A stretch of 15,760 bases of DNA. It comes from an uncultured Granulicatella sp. (GTDB lineage Bacteria; Bacillota; Bacilli; Lactobacillales; Aerococcaceae). The notes beneath the pieces were generated by a model. The model made no database searches, had not been told where the DNA came from, and saw only the letters and a list, made by a program, of their open reading frames with translations. The position numbers and the translations under genes were made by a program. Positions 6,221 to 15,710 of this stretch are shown in pieces. Each line of letters starts with the position of its first letter. Position 1 is the stretch's first letter. Location: NCBI GenBank assembly GCA_937891475.1, contig CALATC010000174.1, forward strand, positions 1 to 15,760, read 5' to 3'.

Positions 6221-9200
6221 ATGACATTTACGATTTTACAAGTTACTAGTGGCTATAGCTTACTGAGAAGTACCATTGATTTATATAAATATGTAATGAC
6301 TGCTAAATCATTGGGGTATCAAAAATTAGTCTTAACGGATGAAGGTGTCTTGCATGGAGCGATTGAATTTTATAATTTATGTCGTCAACAGCAGATTGAA
6401 CCTGTTATTGGTTGTGTATTTCAATATAAGCAATGGAGAAATGCAGAAGCTTTTTCGTCAATGATTGTTTACGCAAAGGATGAAATTGGTTATCAATCAT
6501 TAATCGAATTATCAACTCAATATCAAAAATCAAAACTTGTTTCAAAAGATATGGAAAGAATCATAAAGGAAGTTTCCGAGCATTTACAAATAGTATTCCC
6601 TCAAGAAAATAGTGAATGGGCATTGGAATGTTCGAATGGGGAAGTGGCTTTTCAACGTTGGTTATTTGAAGCAGAAGAACGATATTTTTCAAATATTTAT
6701 TTAGGAATTGAATTAAACCAAGCTTTACCAATTTCTCTAGAACAATTAGAAGAATGGACAAAGGATTTTTCTACAAAACTTCTTCCTTTTGTTAAAACTT
6801 TCTATTTAAAAGCTGAGGATGATTTTAGTTATCGAGTATTAAAAGCTATTGGAGATGGGGAAACACTAAGTACGACTCAAGCAGAAGTGAGTGGACAATA
6901 CTATTTACAAGATGAGAAGGCATTAACTCAACATTGGTCGACTGTATTAGAAGGAAACTTAGTCCGCCAATTACAAGAATTTGTCGATTCATTAAAATGG
7001 GAACTCCCAAAGCACGAACTTTTACTTCCAAAATTCCAAACACCAGAAGGAAAAACGAGTCAGGAATATTTACAAAAAATTTGTCAGCAATCTTTAAAAG
7101 ATAAAGAATTAGTAAAAGACGAGTATGAATCACGCCTAAATTATGAATTATCTATTATTCATCAAATGGGATTTGACGATTATTTCCTAATTGTATGGGA
7201 TATTATGAAATATGCTCATGAAGCAGGAATTCAAACAGGACCTGGACGTGGTTCAGCAGCAGGTTCATTAGTATCTTATTTATTAAATATTACTAAGGTG
7301 GATCCAATTGAATATCAATTATTATTTGAACGATTCTTAAATCCGGAACGATATACAATGCCCGATATCGATTTAGATTTTCCGGATAATCGTAGAGAAG
7401 ATATATTGGATTATGTTAGAAGAAAATATGGGGACAATCACGTTGCTCAAATTGCTACTTTTGGGACATTTGGTAGTAAACAAGCATTGAGAGATGTATG
7501 TCGTGTGCTAGGGTTAACCACGGTTCAAGCTGGAGAATGGTCTAAAGCTATTCCAAATCAGTTAGGAATTAATTTAAAGAGTGCTTATGAACAGTCTAAA
7601 AATTTACAAGCATTAGTGGCGAGAAGTCCAAAAAATCAATTGATATTTGAAACAGCTTGTCACATTGAAGGATTACCTCGACATTTATCTACCCATGCTG
7701 CAGGGGTTGTATTATATGATAAGCCATTAACGGATGTCATTCCTTTAATGTATAAGGAACAGCAATTACCAATTACTCAATATACGATGAAATATGTTGA
7801 ACAAATTGGATTGTTAAAAATGGACTTCTTAGGTTTAACGAATTTATCTATTTTACATGATTCAATTGAATTAACAAAATCAATTTATCAACATGAAATT
7901 ATTTTAAACGAAATTCCGTTAGATGATGAAAAAACTCTTGAATTATTCCAAGAAGCCGATACAAATGGAATATTCCAATTTGAATCAGATGGTATTCGTC
8001 GAGTATTAAAGAAACTTCGACCAACAAATTTAGAAGATATTGCTGCAGTAAATGCCTTATATCGACCAGGCCCGATGGAGCAAATTGATACTTTTATTAA
8101 GAGGAAGCATGGACAAGAAGTTGTGAAATATCCGCATCCAATATTAGAGTCGATTCTGCAATCTACTTATGGAGTCATGGTTTACCAAGAACAAGTCATG
8201 CAAGTAACGTCTCAAATGGCTGGATTTACATTGGGCCAAGCTGATATTTTGCGACGTGCCATTGGTAAGAAAGATGCTAAAGTCATTGAAACAGAAAAAG
8301 CTCATTTTATTGAAGGAGCAATCGAAAAAGGCATTGATGTAGCTAGTGCGACAGAAGTTTATCAATATATTGAGCGATTTGCCAATTATGGGTTCAACCG
8401 TTCACATGCATTTGCGTATTCGTTATTAGCGTATCAATTAGCTTATTTTAAAACTCATTATCCACGTGCTTTTTATACTGCGATTTTAAGATTTGTAGGA
8501 GATCGTTCTCCAAAATTACAAACTTACTTTATCGAAGCGAAACAACGAGGAATTTCGATTAAAAATCCATCCATTAATACAAGTTTAGAAGAGTATAATG
8601 CAACGATTGATGGAATTTTTATTGGATTAAATGCCATTAAAGGTTTAAGAAGAGATTTTATCCAAGAAATTCTTAAACAGAGAAAACAAAATGGTCCATA
8701 TAGTGATTTTATGGATTTTGCTTTTAGAATTGGCAAAAGATTTTGTAAAAAAGAAGTGTTGGAAGCTTTAATTGATGCAGGGGCTTTTGATGAATTAGGA
8801 AAGAATCGTGCCACATTACGAGCTACGATTGATGCTGTGATTGAAAGTGTGAAATTTCATGGAAGTAATCTTTCTTTAGAACTAAATGAAGATATGTATC
8901 CAAAATATTTTGAAGAAGAAGATAGTAATATTATTGAAAAGATCGAACGAGAAATTGCTGTATTAGGATTTCCAGTTTCTGCTTTTCCAACAGAACCTTA
9001 TGAAATTTTGTATAAAGAGCAAAAAGCGAATCGTATTTCGAGTATTTATGAATCAAAATTTGTTTCTGTATTAGGGATTCTAAAAAATATTCGTAAGACT
9101 CGTACGAAAAAAGGGGAACCAATGGCGTTCGGAACGATACAAGATGAAACAGGTGGAATGGAATTTGTTGTATTTTCTGAAGTGTATCCAATTGTTTTTT

Positions 9201-9559
9201 CATTATTAGAAGAAAATCAATTAGTATTAATAAAAGGGAAATCAAGAAAAAGTCTACAGTCTAAATGGCAAGTGCAAGTTCAGGAAGTATTAAGTTTATT
9301 GGAAGTCGAAGGATTAGCACAAGCAGTTTCGATTAAATGTTATATTAAAATCACTGAAAAATTACAAACTAAAGAAGTATTTGATCAAATTAGAAATGTC
9401 ATAATTAATAATCCTGGCGATACAACCGTTCTTTTATATATCGAAAGTAAAGATCAACTTCTAAAAATGAATTTTAACACAGGATTAGCAGTTGATGCAG
9501 AGACGATAAAAGCCCTTTCTTCTATTGTAGGAGAAAAAAATGTAAAAATTATAAAATAA
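6221..9559 (+). CDS. dnaE: DNA polymerase III alpha subunit, DnaE type
   Basis: This 1112-residue C-family replicative polymerase is, in low-GC Gram-positives, the error-prone partner of PolC that extends primers. Domains in order: PHP domain (about 1-200), polymerase palm, thumb and fingers with GPGRGSAAGS (340-349), the catalytic aspartates of PDIDLDF (Asp382, Asp384) and Asp535 in LKMDFLGL, GLPRHLSTHAAGVV, then a helix-hairpin-helix region (about 760-860) and an OB fold (about 945-1010, VLGILKNIRKTRTKKGEPMAFGTIQDETGG). All polymerase residues are intact. The PHP domain is degenerate: the usual H-x-H near the N-terminus reads ILQVTSGYSLL here, with no histidine, so metal-dependent PHP activity is unlikely. 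The start ATG follows AAAGGA. Upstream of pfkA-pyk, an order common in Lactobacillales. Confidence 0.96.
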   Translation: MTFTILQVTSGYSLLRSTIDLYKYVMTAKSLGYQKLVLTDEGVLHGAIEFYNLCRQQQIEPVIGCVFQYKQWRNAEAFSSMIVYAKDEIGYQSLIELSTQYQKSKLVSKDMERIIKEVSEHLQIVFPQENSEWALECSNGEVAFQRWLFEAEERYFSNIYLGIELNQALPISLEQLEEWTKDFSTKLLPFVKTFYLKAEDDFSYRVLKAIGDGETLSTTQAEVSGQYYLQDEKALTQHWSTVLEGNLVRQLQEFVDSLKWELPKHELLLPKFQTPEGKTSQEYLQKICQQSLKDKELVKDEYESRLNYELSIIHQMGFDDYFLIVWDIMKYAHEAGIQTGPGRGSAAGSLVSYLLNITKVDPIEYQLLFERFLNPERYTMPDIDLDFPDNRREDILDYVRRKYGDNHVAQIATFGTFGSKQALRDVCRVLGLTTVQAGEWSKAIPNQLGINLKSAYEQSKNLQALVARSPKNQLIFETACHIEGLPRHLSTHAAGVVLYDKPLTDVIPLMYKEQQLPITQYTMKYVEQIGLLKMDFLGLTNLSILHDSIELTKSIYQHEIILNEIPLDDEKTLELFQEADTNGIFQFESDGIRRVLKKLRPTNLEDIAAVNALYRPGPMEQIDTFIKRKHGQEVVKYPHPILESILQSTYGVMVYQEQVMQVTSQMAGFTLGQADILRRAIGKKDAKVIETEKAHFIEGAIEKGIDVASATEVYQYIERFANYGFNRSHAFAYSLLAYQLAYFKTHYPRAFYTAILRFVGDRSPKLQTYFIEAKQRGISIKNPSINTSLEEYNATIDGIFIGLNAIKGLRRDFIQEILKQRKQNGPYSDFMDFAFRIGKRFCKKEVLEALIDAGAFDELGKNRATLRATIDAVIESVKFHGSNLSLELNEDMYPKYFEEEDSNIIEKIEREIAVLGFPVSAFPTEPYEILYKEQKANRISSIYESKFVSVLGILKNIRKTRTKKGEPMAFGTIQDETGGMEFVVFSEVYPIVFSLLEENQLVLIKGKSRKSLQSKWQVQVQEVLSLLEVEGLAQAVSIKCYIKITEKLQTKEVFDQIRNVIINNPGDTTVLLYIESKDQLLKMNFNTGLAVDAETIKALSSIVGEKNVKIIK

Positions 9560-9563
9560 AAAC

Positions 9564-9581
9564 CTTTTCATTAATGAAAAG
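9564..9581. terminator. Weak palindromic hairpin between dnaE and pfkA
   Basis: CTTTTCATTAATGAAAAG is a perfect 18-base palindrome five bases after the dnaE stop. The stem is A/T rich, and only an interrupted T run (TTTTTT at about 9590-9595) follows eight bases later, so it would be an inefficient terminator at best. Confidence 0.35.
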
Positions 9582-9583
9582 AA

Positions 9584-9612
9584 AAGACATTTTTTAAGAA
9601 AAGTGTTAAAAT
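9584..9612 (+). promoter_or_regulatory. Putative promoter of the pfkA-pyk operon
   Basis: AAGACA (9584-9589), a 17-base spacer and TAAAAT (9607-9612) preceded by TGT, giving an extended -10. It is about 50 bases upstream of the pfkA start. No clear catabolite-response element was found around it. Confidence 0.6.
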
Positions 9613-9649
9613 AGGGTAAGAAATTGGATGAGTTCCAAATAATAAATAA

Positions 9650-10627
<978 letters not shown>

Positions 10628-10644
10628 TTAAGGAGTAATTTTTT

Positions 10645-12066
10645 ATGAAAAAGACTAAAATTGTATGTACAATTGGACCAGCAAGTGAATCAATTGAAAA
10701 ATTAACAGCATTAGCTGAAGCAGGAATGAACGTATCACGTTTAAACTTCTCTCATGGTGACCATGAAGAACATTTAGCACGTATTAACAATATCAAAAAA
10801 GTACGTCAAGAAACTGGTAAAATGATTGCAATCTTATTAGATACAAAAGGACCTGAAATTCGTACACATGATATGGAAGGTGGAGCTTTAGAATTCTTCA
10901 CTGGTGATGTATTACGTATTTCTATGACACAAGTATTAGGAACTAAAGAAAAAATTTCTATTACTTATCCAGAATTAATTAACGATGTTCAAGTTGGATC
11001 TACTATCTTAATCGATGATGGTTTAGTAGGTTTAACAGTTACTGAAATTGACCATGCAAATGGCGAAATCGTAACAGTTGTAAATAACAGTGGTGTTGTT
11101 AAAAACAAAAAAGGTGTTAACGTTCCAGGCGTAAGCACTAAATTACCAGGAATCACTGAAAAAGATAGAGCGGATATTATCTTTGGTATTGAAAATGATA
11201 TCGATTATATCGCAGCAAGTTTCGTTCGTCGTGCTTCTGACGTTCAAGAAATCAGAGATTTATTAGAAGAATACAATGCAACTCATATTCAAATTATTCC
11301 AAAAATTGAAAACCAAGAAGGTATCGACAACATTGACGAAATTTTAGCATTATCTGATGGTTTAATGGTTGCTCGTGGAGACATGGGTGTTGAAATTCCT
11401 GCAGAGGAAGTTCCAATCGTTCAAAAAGCTTTAATTAAGAAATGTAATGCTTGTGGTAAACCAGTAATAACAGCTACACAAATGTTAGATTCAATGCAAC
11501 GTAACCCACGTCCAACTCGTGCGGAAGCAGGGGACGTAGCAAATGCTATCTTCGATGGTACAGATGCAGTAATGTTATCTGGTGAATCTGCAGCAGGTGA
11601 CTACCCAGTAGAAGCTGTTAAAACAATGGCAAGCATTTGTGTACGTACTGAACGTGAATTACGTGGACAAGATAAATTTAAATTAAAAACTTATGATGCA
11701 TCAGATGTAGCGGAAGCAATTGCTCGTTCTGTAGCGCATACAGCTAAAAACTTAGATATTAAAACAATTGTAGCTGCAACTCAATCTGGTCATACTCCAA
11801 AAATGATTTCTAAATATCGTCCAAGCGCAAATATTATGGCTGTGACATACACTGAACGTCAACAACGTGCTTTAGCATTAGTATGGGGTGTTCAACCTTT
11901 TGTAATTGATAGACCTGCATCAACTGATGAAATGTTTAAGCTTGCAAATGATATCGTATTAGAAAAAGGATTTGCTGAAAAAGGAGAATTATTAATTCTT
12001 ACAGCCGGTCTTAAAGTTGGAGAAACAGGTTCAACAAATATGTTGAAGGTTCAAAAAACATTTTAA
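10645..12066 (+). CDS. pyk: Pyruvate kinase (short form)
   Basis: This 473-residue enzyme transfers phosphate from phosphoenolpyruvate to ADP, giving pyruvate and ATP, the last step of glycolysis. Seen: [65 protein letters not shown] (Arg244, Asp246), [11 protein letters not shown] and [25 protein letters not shown]. The C-terminal domain is present ([15 protein letters not shown]). It stops after that domain, so it lacks the extra C-terminal PEP-utiliser-like domain found in Bacillus-type enzymes of about 585 residues. AGGAG (10631-10635) precedes the ATG. Second gene of the pfkA operon. No simple terminator follows; the structured repeat copy B starts 11 bases after the stop. Confidence 0.97.
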   Translation: MKKTKIVCTIGPASESIEKLTALAEAGMNVSRLNFSHGDHEEHLARINNIKKVRQETGKMIAILLDTKGPEIRTHDMEGGALEFFTGDVLRISMTQVLGTKEKISITYPELINDVQVGSTILIDDGLVGLTVTEIDHANGEIVTVVNNSGVVKNKKGVNVPGVSTKLPGITEKDRADIIFGIENDIDYIAASFVRRASDVQEIRDLLEEYNATHIQIIPKIENQEGIDNIDEILALSDGLMVARGDMGVEIPAEEVPIVQKALIKKCNACGKPVITATQMLDSMQRNPRPTRAEAGDVANAIFDGTDAVMLSGESAAGDYPVEAVKTMASICVRTERELRGQDKFKLKTYDASDVAEAIARSVAHTAKNLDIKTIVAATQSGHTPKMISKYRPSANIMAVTYTERQQRALALVWGVQPFVIDRPASTDEMFKLANDIVLEKGFAEKGELLILTAGLKVGETGSTNMLKVQKTF

Positions 12067-12077
12067 GAATTCGAAAT

Positions 12078-12225
12078 AGACTCTTGTATAGTAGTAAAGG
12101 ACGGCAACAGACTCGTAAATGCGAGTCTCATGCCTAACTTTCGAGCCTAAGGTCTCGAAAGTTCCTAGTAAAAGTTGCCAATTAGGCAACTTTTACGCTT
12201 ACTACTATAAGAGTCTTTTCTATTT
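12078..12225 (+). repeat. Structured repeat element, copy B
   Basis: The same architecture as copy A, and the best paired copy. The closing stem is AGACTCTT (12078-12085) plus TATAGTAGTAA (12087-12097), pairing with 12199-12216 with one bulged G. AGGA (12098-12101) can pair with TCCT (12163-12166). H1 has GGCA/TGCC at its base and AGACTCG (12109-12115) with 12122-12128. H2 is a perfect 10-bp stem (12136-12145 with 12154-12163). H3 is a perfect 12-bp stem (12168-12179 with 12185-12196). The tail is GTCTTTTCTATTT. It stands 11 bases after pyk and is the likely terminator of the pfkA-pyk transcript (inference). Confidence 0.87.
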
Positions 12226-12257
12226 GGACGGATATTCATGGGGGAGCGTTTGAGAGT

Positions 12258-12403
12258 AAGACCTTTCTATATAGTAGTAAAGGACGCCAGTAGCCACCTA
12301 AAGGTGTCTCTTGGCTAAAAATCAAGCCTTGGTCTTGATTTTTCCTAGCGAAAGTTGCCAAAGTGGCAACTTTTGCGATTACTACTATGAAAGGTCTTTT
12401 CTA
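12258..12403 (+). repeat. Structured repeat element, copy C
   Basis: Third full copy, 183 bases downstream of copy B in register. The closing stem is AAGACCTTTC (12258-12267) and ATAGTAGTAA (12271-12280), pairing with 12379-12398 apart from a three-base bulge. H1 has GCCA/TGGC at its base and AGCCACC (12292-12298) with 12303-12309, carrying the same C-T mismatch as copy A. H2 is a 10-bp stem with loop CCTTGGT (12317-12326 with 12334-12343). H3 pairs 12348-12359 with 12365-12376, one G-T pair. The tail is GTCTTTTCTATTTT. Bases after the tail resemble those after copy B (ATGxGxGAGCGTTT). Confidence 0.87.
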
Positions 12404-12438
12404 TTTTGATGGATAAATATGAGAGAGCGTTTTGGAAC

Positions 12439-12515
12439 AGAATTTTTTATACTAGTAAAGGACGGTAGCAGCCTTGCAAAAGCGAGTCTCAAAGTTCTAT
12501 GGAAAGTCTTTTTTT
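12439..12515 (+). repeat. Structured repeat element, copy D, truncated
   Basis: A degraded fourth copy, 178 bases after copy C in register. It keeps ACTAGTAAAGGACGG, a good H1 (AGCCTTGC 12470-12477 with GCGAGTCT 12482-12489, the same C-T mismatch and one G-T pair) and a GGAAAGTCTTTTTTT tail. H2 and H3 are deleted, and the closing stem is only partly complementary. The T run at 12509-12515 could still support termination on the plus strand. Confidence 0.75.
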
Positions 12516-12523
12516 AAAAAAAT

Positions 12524-12555
12524 AAAAAAACTCTTTGCTTTGAAAACAAAGAGTT
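12524..12555 (-). terminator. Intrinsic terminator of lexA
   Basis: On the minus strand, AACTCTTTG (12547-12555, complement) pairs with 12529-12537 in a 9-bp stem, followed by seven T (complement of 12524-12530). It lies about 17 bases after the lexA stop. Confidence 0.9.
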
Positions 12556-12571
12556 CATCATTGATATATTA

Positions 12572-13195
12572 TTAAAAAATTCGATTACGATAGAGGCTGA
12601 CTACTTTTCCTAAGATGGTTACATTCGGTAAGATAATTGGATCAAGTTGATCATTTTCTGGTTCTAAGCGAATATGGTCAGATTCTCTATAAAATCTTTT
12701 ACAGGTAGCAGTATCTTCTTCTGTCATGGCAATCACAATTTCACCATTAGAAGCAGTGGATTGTTTTCTTACGATAACAGAATCGCCATCGAAGATTCCT
12801 GCATTAATCATACTGTCACCTTTAATCGTTAACATGAATAAATCTTCTGCATCTTGTTGTAAGTCTGGTGGAATTGGAAAGAATCCATTTGCTTCTTCAA
12901 TTGCTAAAATAGGAGAACCCGCAGTAACAGTTCCTAGCATTGGAATTGCAGTAGCAGTAGCTCCAATTGCTTTTAGTCCAATTTGTGTTAATTCAATCGC
13001 TCTAGGTTTACTAGGATCTCGTTGAATATATCCATTCTTTTCTAAACGAGAAAGGTGTCCATGTACAGTCGAAGTGGAAGAAAGCCCAACTGCATTACAG
13101 ATTTCTCGAACTGTAGGTGGATAACCATGTTCTTTAACTTCTTCATATATAAAACGTAGGACATCGATTTGTTTTGAATCTTTTCCATTTGACAT
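12572..13195 (-). CDS. lexA: LexA repressor, SOS regulator
   Basis: This 207-residue DNA-binding repressor of the SOS regulon cleaves itself when RecA-ssDNA filaments form. Seen: an N-terminal winged helix-turn-helix (about 1-70; [20 protein letters not shown] and the recognition region [16 protein letters not shown]), the cleavage site Ala92-Gly93 in TVTAGSPI, and a C-terminal S24-type peptidase domain with catalytic Ser128 (KGDSM) and Lys166 (TATCKRF). All key residues are intact and the length is standard. The ATG at 13195 follows AGAAGGTG. A LexA box overlaps its own -35, so it is autorepressed. It diverges from ynzC-tkt, as lexA does from the yneA operon in Bacillus subtilis. Confidence 0.97.
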   Translation of the reverse strand: MSNGKDSKQIDVLRFIYEEVKEHGYPPTVREICNAVGLSSTSTVHGHLSRLEKNGYIQRDPSKPRAIELTQIGLKAIGATATAIPMLGTVTAGSPILAIEEANGFFPIPPDLQQDAEDLFMLTIKGDSMINAGIFDGDSVIVRKQSTASNGEIVIAMTEEDTATCKRFYRESDHIRLEPENDQLDPIILPNVTILGKVVSLYRNRIF

Positions 13196-13224
13196 TGTAT
13201 CACCTTCTCTATATCTTTTACGTA

Positions 13225-13253
13225 ATCATAGCACAAATTGTACACTAAATCAA
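13225..13253 (-). promoter_or_regulatory. lexA promoter
   Basis: On the minus strand TTGATT (13248-13253), a 17-base spacer and TATGAT (13225-13230) preceded by TGC, an extended -10. The -35 is overlapped by the LexA box at 13251-13264. Confidence 0.75.
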
Positions 13254-13264
13254 ACAAATGTTCG
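13251..13264. promoter_or_regulatory. LexA (SOS) box
   Basis: CAAACAAATGTTCG matches the Gram-positive LexA box CGAACNNNNGTTCG at nine of ten defined positions. It covers the edge of the lexA -35 and lies in the intergenic region shared with ynzC, so it should autoregulate lexA and may also affect the rightward promoter. Confidence 0.85.
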
Positions 13265-13297
13265 TATGTTAGATTGTTTTCTTTTTATCCAAATAAT

Positions 13298-13305
13298 GGT
13301 ATGAT
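13298..13305 (+). promoter_or_regulatory. Extended -10 promoter of ynzC-tkt
   Basis: TGgTATGAT resembles the gnd extended -10; TTTTCT at 13277-13282 is a weak -35 at 17 bases. The LexA box ends 12 bases upstream of that -35. Confidence 0.55.
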
Positions 13306-13343
13306 AAATAGGTAGATATTGAATGTTAGAAAGGAAGTCTGAT

Positions 13344-13592
13344 ATGTTAGATCCTAAAAAAATTGAAAGAATCAATGAATTAGCTCGTAAGAAGAAAACA
13401 GTTGGATTAACTCAAGCAGAGCAAGATGAACAATTGTTATTACGTCAAGAATATTTAGAAGCATTCCGTGGAGGCATGAGAAATCATATTGAAGGCTTAA
13501 AAGTAGTTGATGAAGAAGGAAACGATGTAACTCCTGAAAAATTGAAACAAATTCAACGAGAAAAAGGATTACATAATCGTAACGCAGAGTAA
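13344..13592 (+). CDS. ynzC: DUF896 (YnzC-like) small protein
   Basis: This is an 82-residue, soluble, highly charged protein. The N-terminal helical part, [44 protein letters not shown], and the [16 protein letters not shown] segment match DUF896/YnzC, a small helical-hairpin protein of Firmicutes with no assigned biochemical role. In B. subtilis, ynzC is the third gene of the LexA-controlled yneA-yneB-ynzC operon between lexA and tkt. Here yneA and yneB are absent, but lexA, ynzC and tkt keep their order. The ATG at 13344 follows AAAGGAAG with good spacing; an in-frame ATG at 13323 lies upstream of that site and would add seven unconserved residues. tkt follows after 55 bases, so co-transcription is likely. 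Confidence 0.88.
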   Translation: MLDPKKIERINELARKKKTVGLTQAEQDEQLLLRQEYLEAFRGGMRNHIEGLKVVDEEGNDVTPEKLKQIQREKGLHNRNAE

Positions 13593-13647
13593 ATATTTCA
13601 TTAAATTAAGAAATAAATAAATTTATCATTTGAATAGGAGTGTTAAT

Positions 13648-15645
13648 ATGTTTGATAAAGTAGATCAGTTAGCAGTAGATACGATTCGTACAATGAGTGT
13701 GGATGCCATTCAAGCCGCAAATTCTGGACATCCAGGTTTACCAATTGGTGCTGCTCCAATGGCTTATGTATTATGGTCAAAATATTTAAAAGTAAATCCA
13801 AAACAATCTAAGTGGGTCGATCGTGATCGCTTTGTTTTATCAGGTGGACATGGTTCAGCACTCTTATATTCATTATTACATTTATCTGGTTATCAAGTTT
13901 CAATTGAAGATGTAAAAAACTTCCGTCAATTTAATAGTAAAACTCCAGGTCACCCTGAAGTTGGTCACACTGATGGAGTTGAAGCAACAACTGGTCCTCT
14001 TGGACAAGGATTTGCTAATGGTGTAGGAATGGCTATGGCTGAAGCACATCTAGCTGCAACTTATAATCGTCCAGGATTTCCAATTGTAGATCACCATACT
14101 TATGTGATGTGTGGGGATGGAGATTTAATGGAAGGCATTTCTTATGAAGCAACTTCTCTAGCAGGTACTTTAAAATTAAATAAATTAATTGTCTTATATG
14201 ATTCAAATGACATTACATTAGATGGAGAATTATCAAAATCATTTAATGAAAGTGTAAAAGATCGATTTATCGCTCAAGGTTGGAATTATATTCGTGTTGA
14301 AGACGGAAATGATTTAGATGAAATTGCAGAAGCGATTGAAGAAGCACAAGGTGAAACAGAGAAACCAACTTTAATTGAAGTGAAAACAATTATTGGATAT
14401 GGCGCTCCAAACCAAGGAACAAATAAAATTCATGGAACTCCTTTAGGAGAAGAAGGCATTAAAATCATGAAACAAAATTATGGATGGAATTATGCCCCGT
14501 TTGAAGTTCCTGAAGAAGTAGCTCATCGATTTGATAAATTATTAGTGCAAACAGGTGAACACGATTACCAAGAATGGCAAGAATTATTTGAAGCTTATCG
14601 TAAAGAGTATCCTGAGTTAGCGAAACAATTCGAAGATAGTTTCTCACAAAAATGGGATGTTGATTGGAAAGAAATTTTACCTAAATATGAATTTGGTAGT
14701 CCCGCAAAAGCTTCTCGTGTAACAAGTCAAGAAGTGATTCAAGAATTAGGAAAACATATTCCATCATTCTGGGGAGGATCAGCTGACTTATCTTCTTCAA
14801 ACAATACTATGAATAAAGCAGATACTGATTTTGAAGCTAGCAATTATGCTGGACGTAATATTTGGTTTGGTGTACGTGAATTCTCAATGGGTGCTGCATT
14901 AAATGGTATTTTATTACATGGTGGTACAAGAGGATATATTGGTACATTCTTTGTATTTGCAGACTATGTAAAACCAGCAATGCGTGTAGCAGCGCTTTCT
15001 AATTTACCAACCATTTATGTTTATACGCATGATTCAATTGCAGTAGGTGAAGATGGCCCAACTCATGAGCCAATTGAACAATTAGCAGCCTTTCGTGCAA
15101 CTCCAAATACAAATGTATTTAGACCAGCAGATGGAAATGAAGTTGCTGCTTCTTGGAAAACAGCTTTAGAAGATAAAACTAGACCATCCTTATTAGTTTT
15201 ATCAAGACAAAATCTTCCAGTATTGGAACATTCATTAGAATTAGCTTTTGATGGAGTTAATAAAGGGGCATATGTTGTGAGCCCTCAAGAAGGTGAAGTT
15301 CCAGAAGGAATTCTGATTGCAACTGGTTCTGAAGTCAGTCTAGCTGTTGAAGCACAAAAAGTTTTAAGAGAAACAGGACATGATGTTTCAGTTGTGTCAA
15401 TGCCAGCGATGAATCGTTTTGAAGAACAATCAAAAGAATATCAAGAATCAGTGTTACCAAGTTCAGTTCGTAAGCGTGTTGCTATTGAAATGGGGGCAAG
15501 CTTAGGTTGGCATCGTTATGTAGGATTTGATGGTGAATTAGTAACGATCGATAAATTCGGGGCATCTGGTAATGGAAATACTGTGATGAAAGAATACGGA
15601 TTTACAGTTGAGAATGTAGTGGCAAGTTATTTATCATTAAATTAA
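13648..15645 (+). CDS. tkt: Transketolase
   Basis: This 665-residue thiamine-diphosphate enzyme of the non-oxidative pentose phosphate pathway moves two-carbon units between ketose and aldose phosphates, linking gnd-derived pentoses to glycolysis. Seen: the N-terminal [15 protein letters not shown] with His28, [13 protein letters not shown], the thiamine-diphosphate motif GDGDLMEG (156-163) ending near YDSNDI, the pyrimidine-domain stretch [16 protein letters not shown], and the transketolase signature [21 protein letters not shown]. The C-terminal domain is complete ([24 protein letters not shown] end). Full length. The ATG at 13648 follows AGGAG (13636-13640); a TTG at 13630 is rejected because it lies before that site. 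Last gene of the ynzC-tkt unit, closed by a strong terminator. Confidence 0.97.
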   Translation: MFDKVDQLAVDTIRTMSVDAIQAANSGHPGLPIGAAPMAYVLWSKYLKVNPKQSKWVDRDRFVLSGGHGSALLYSLLHLSGYQVSIEDVKNFRQFNSKTPGHPEVGHTDGVEATTGPLGQGFANGVGMAMAEAHLAATYNRPGFPIVDHHTYVMCGDGDLMEGISYEATSLAGTLKLNKLIVLYDSNDITLDGELSKSFNESVKDRFIAQGWNYIRVEDGNDLDEIAEAIEEAQGETEKPTLIEVKTIIGYGAPNQGTNKIHGTPLGEEGIKIMKQNYGWNYAPFEVPEEVAHRFDKLLVQTGEHDYQEWQELFEAYRKEYPELAKQFEDSFSQKWDVDWKEILPKYEFGSPAKASRVTSQEVIQELGKHIPSFWGGSADLSSSNNTMNKADTDFEASNYAGRNIWFGVREFSMGAALNGILLHGGTRGYIGTFFVFADYVKPAMRVAALSNLPTIYVYTHDSIAVGEDGPTHEPIEQLAAFRATPNTNVFRPADGNEVAASWKTALEDKTRPSLLVLSRQNLPVLEHSLELAFDGVNKGAYVVSPQEGEVPEGILIATGSEVSLAVEAQKVLRETGHDVSVVSMPAMNRFEEQSKEYQESVLPSSVRKRVAIEMGASLGWHRYVGFDGELVTIDKFGASGNGNTVMKEYGFTVENVVASYLSLN

Positions 15646-15662
15646 TAGAAGAACATAAAATG

Positions 15663-15710
15663 ACTTTTCAGATGTAGGGGATACCTATGTCTGAAAAGTT
15701 TTTTGTTTTT
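15663..15710 (+). terminator. Intrinsic terminator after tkt
   Basis: A 16-bp stem pairs ACTTTTCAGATGTAGG (15663-15678) with 15684-15699, perfect for ten pairs and then including two G-T pairs, with a five-base loop. TTTTTTGTTTTTT follows. It is 17 bases after the tkt stop. Confidence 0.93.

Noticed and set aside
6561..9245. Several minus-strand open frames of 66-104 codons inside dnaE
   Set aside because: Antisense shadows of an intact polymerase gene in AT-rich sequence; none has a plausible translation signal or domain.
12078..12515. Regular repeats that could suggest a CRISPR array or an insertion sequence
   Set aside because: The units are about 180 bp, self-complementary and diverged, with no short identical direct repeats separated by unique spacers, no cas genes and no transposase frame or clear terminal inverted repeat with target duplication.
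12726..13025. Open frame of 99 codons on the plus strand opposite lexA
   Set aside because: It is a shadow of lexA, with no ribosome binding site or recognisable domain, while lexA is fully conserved on the other strand.
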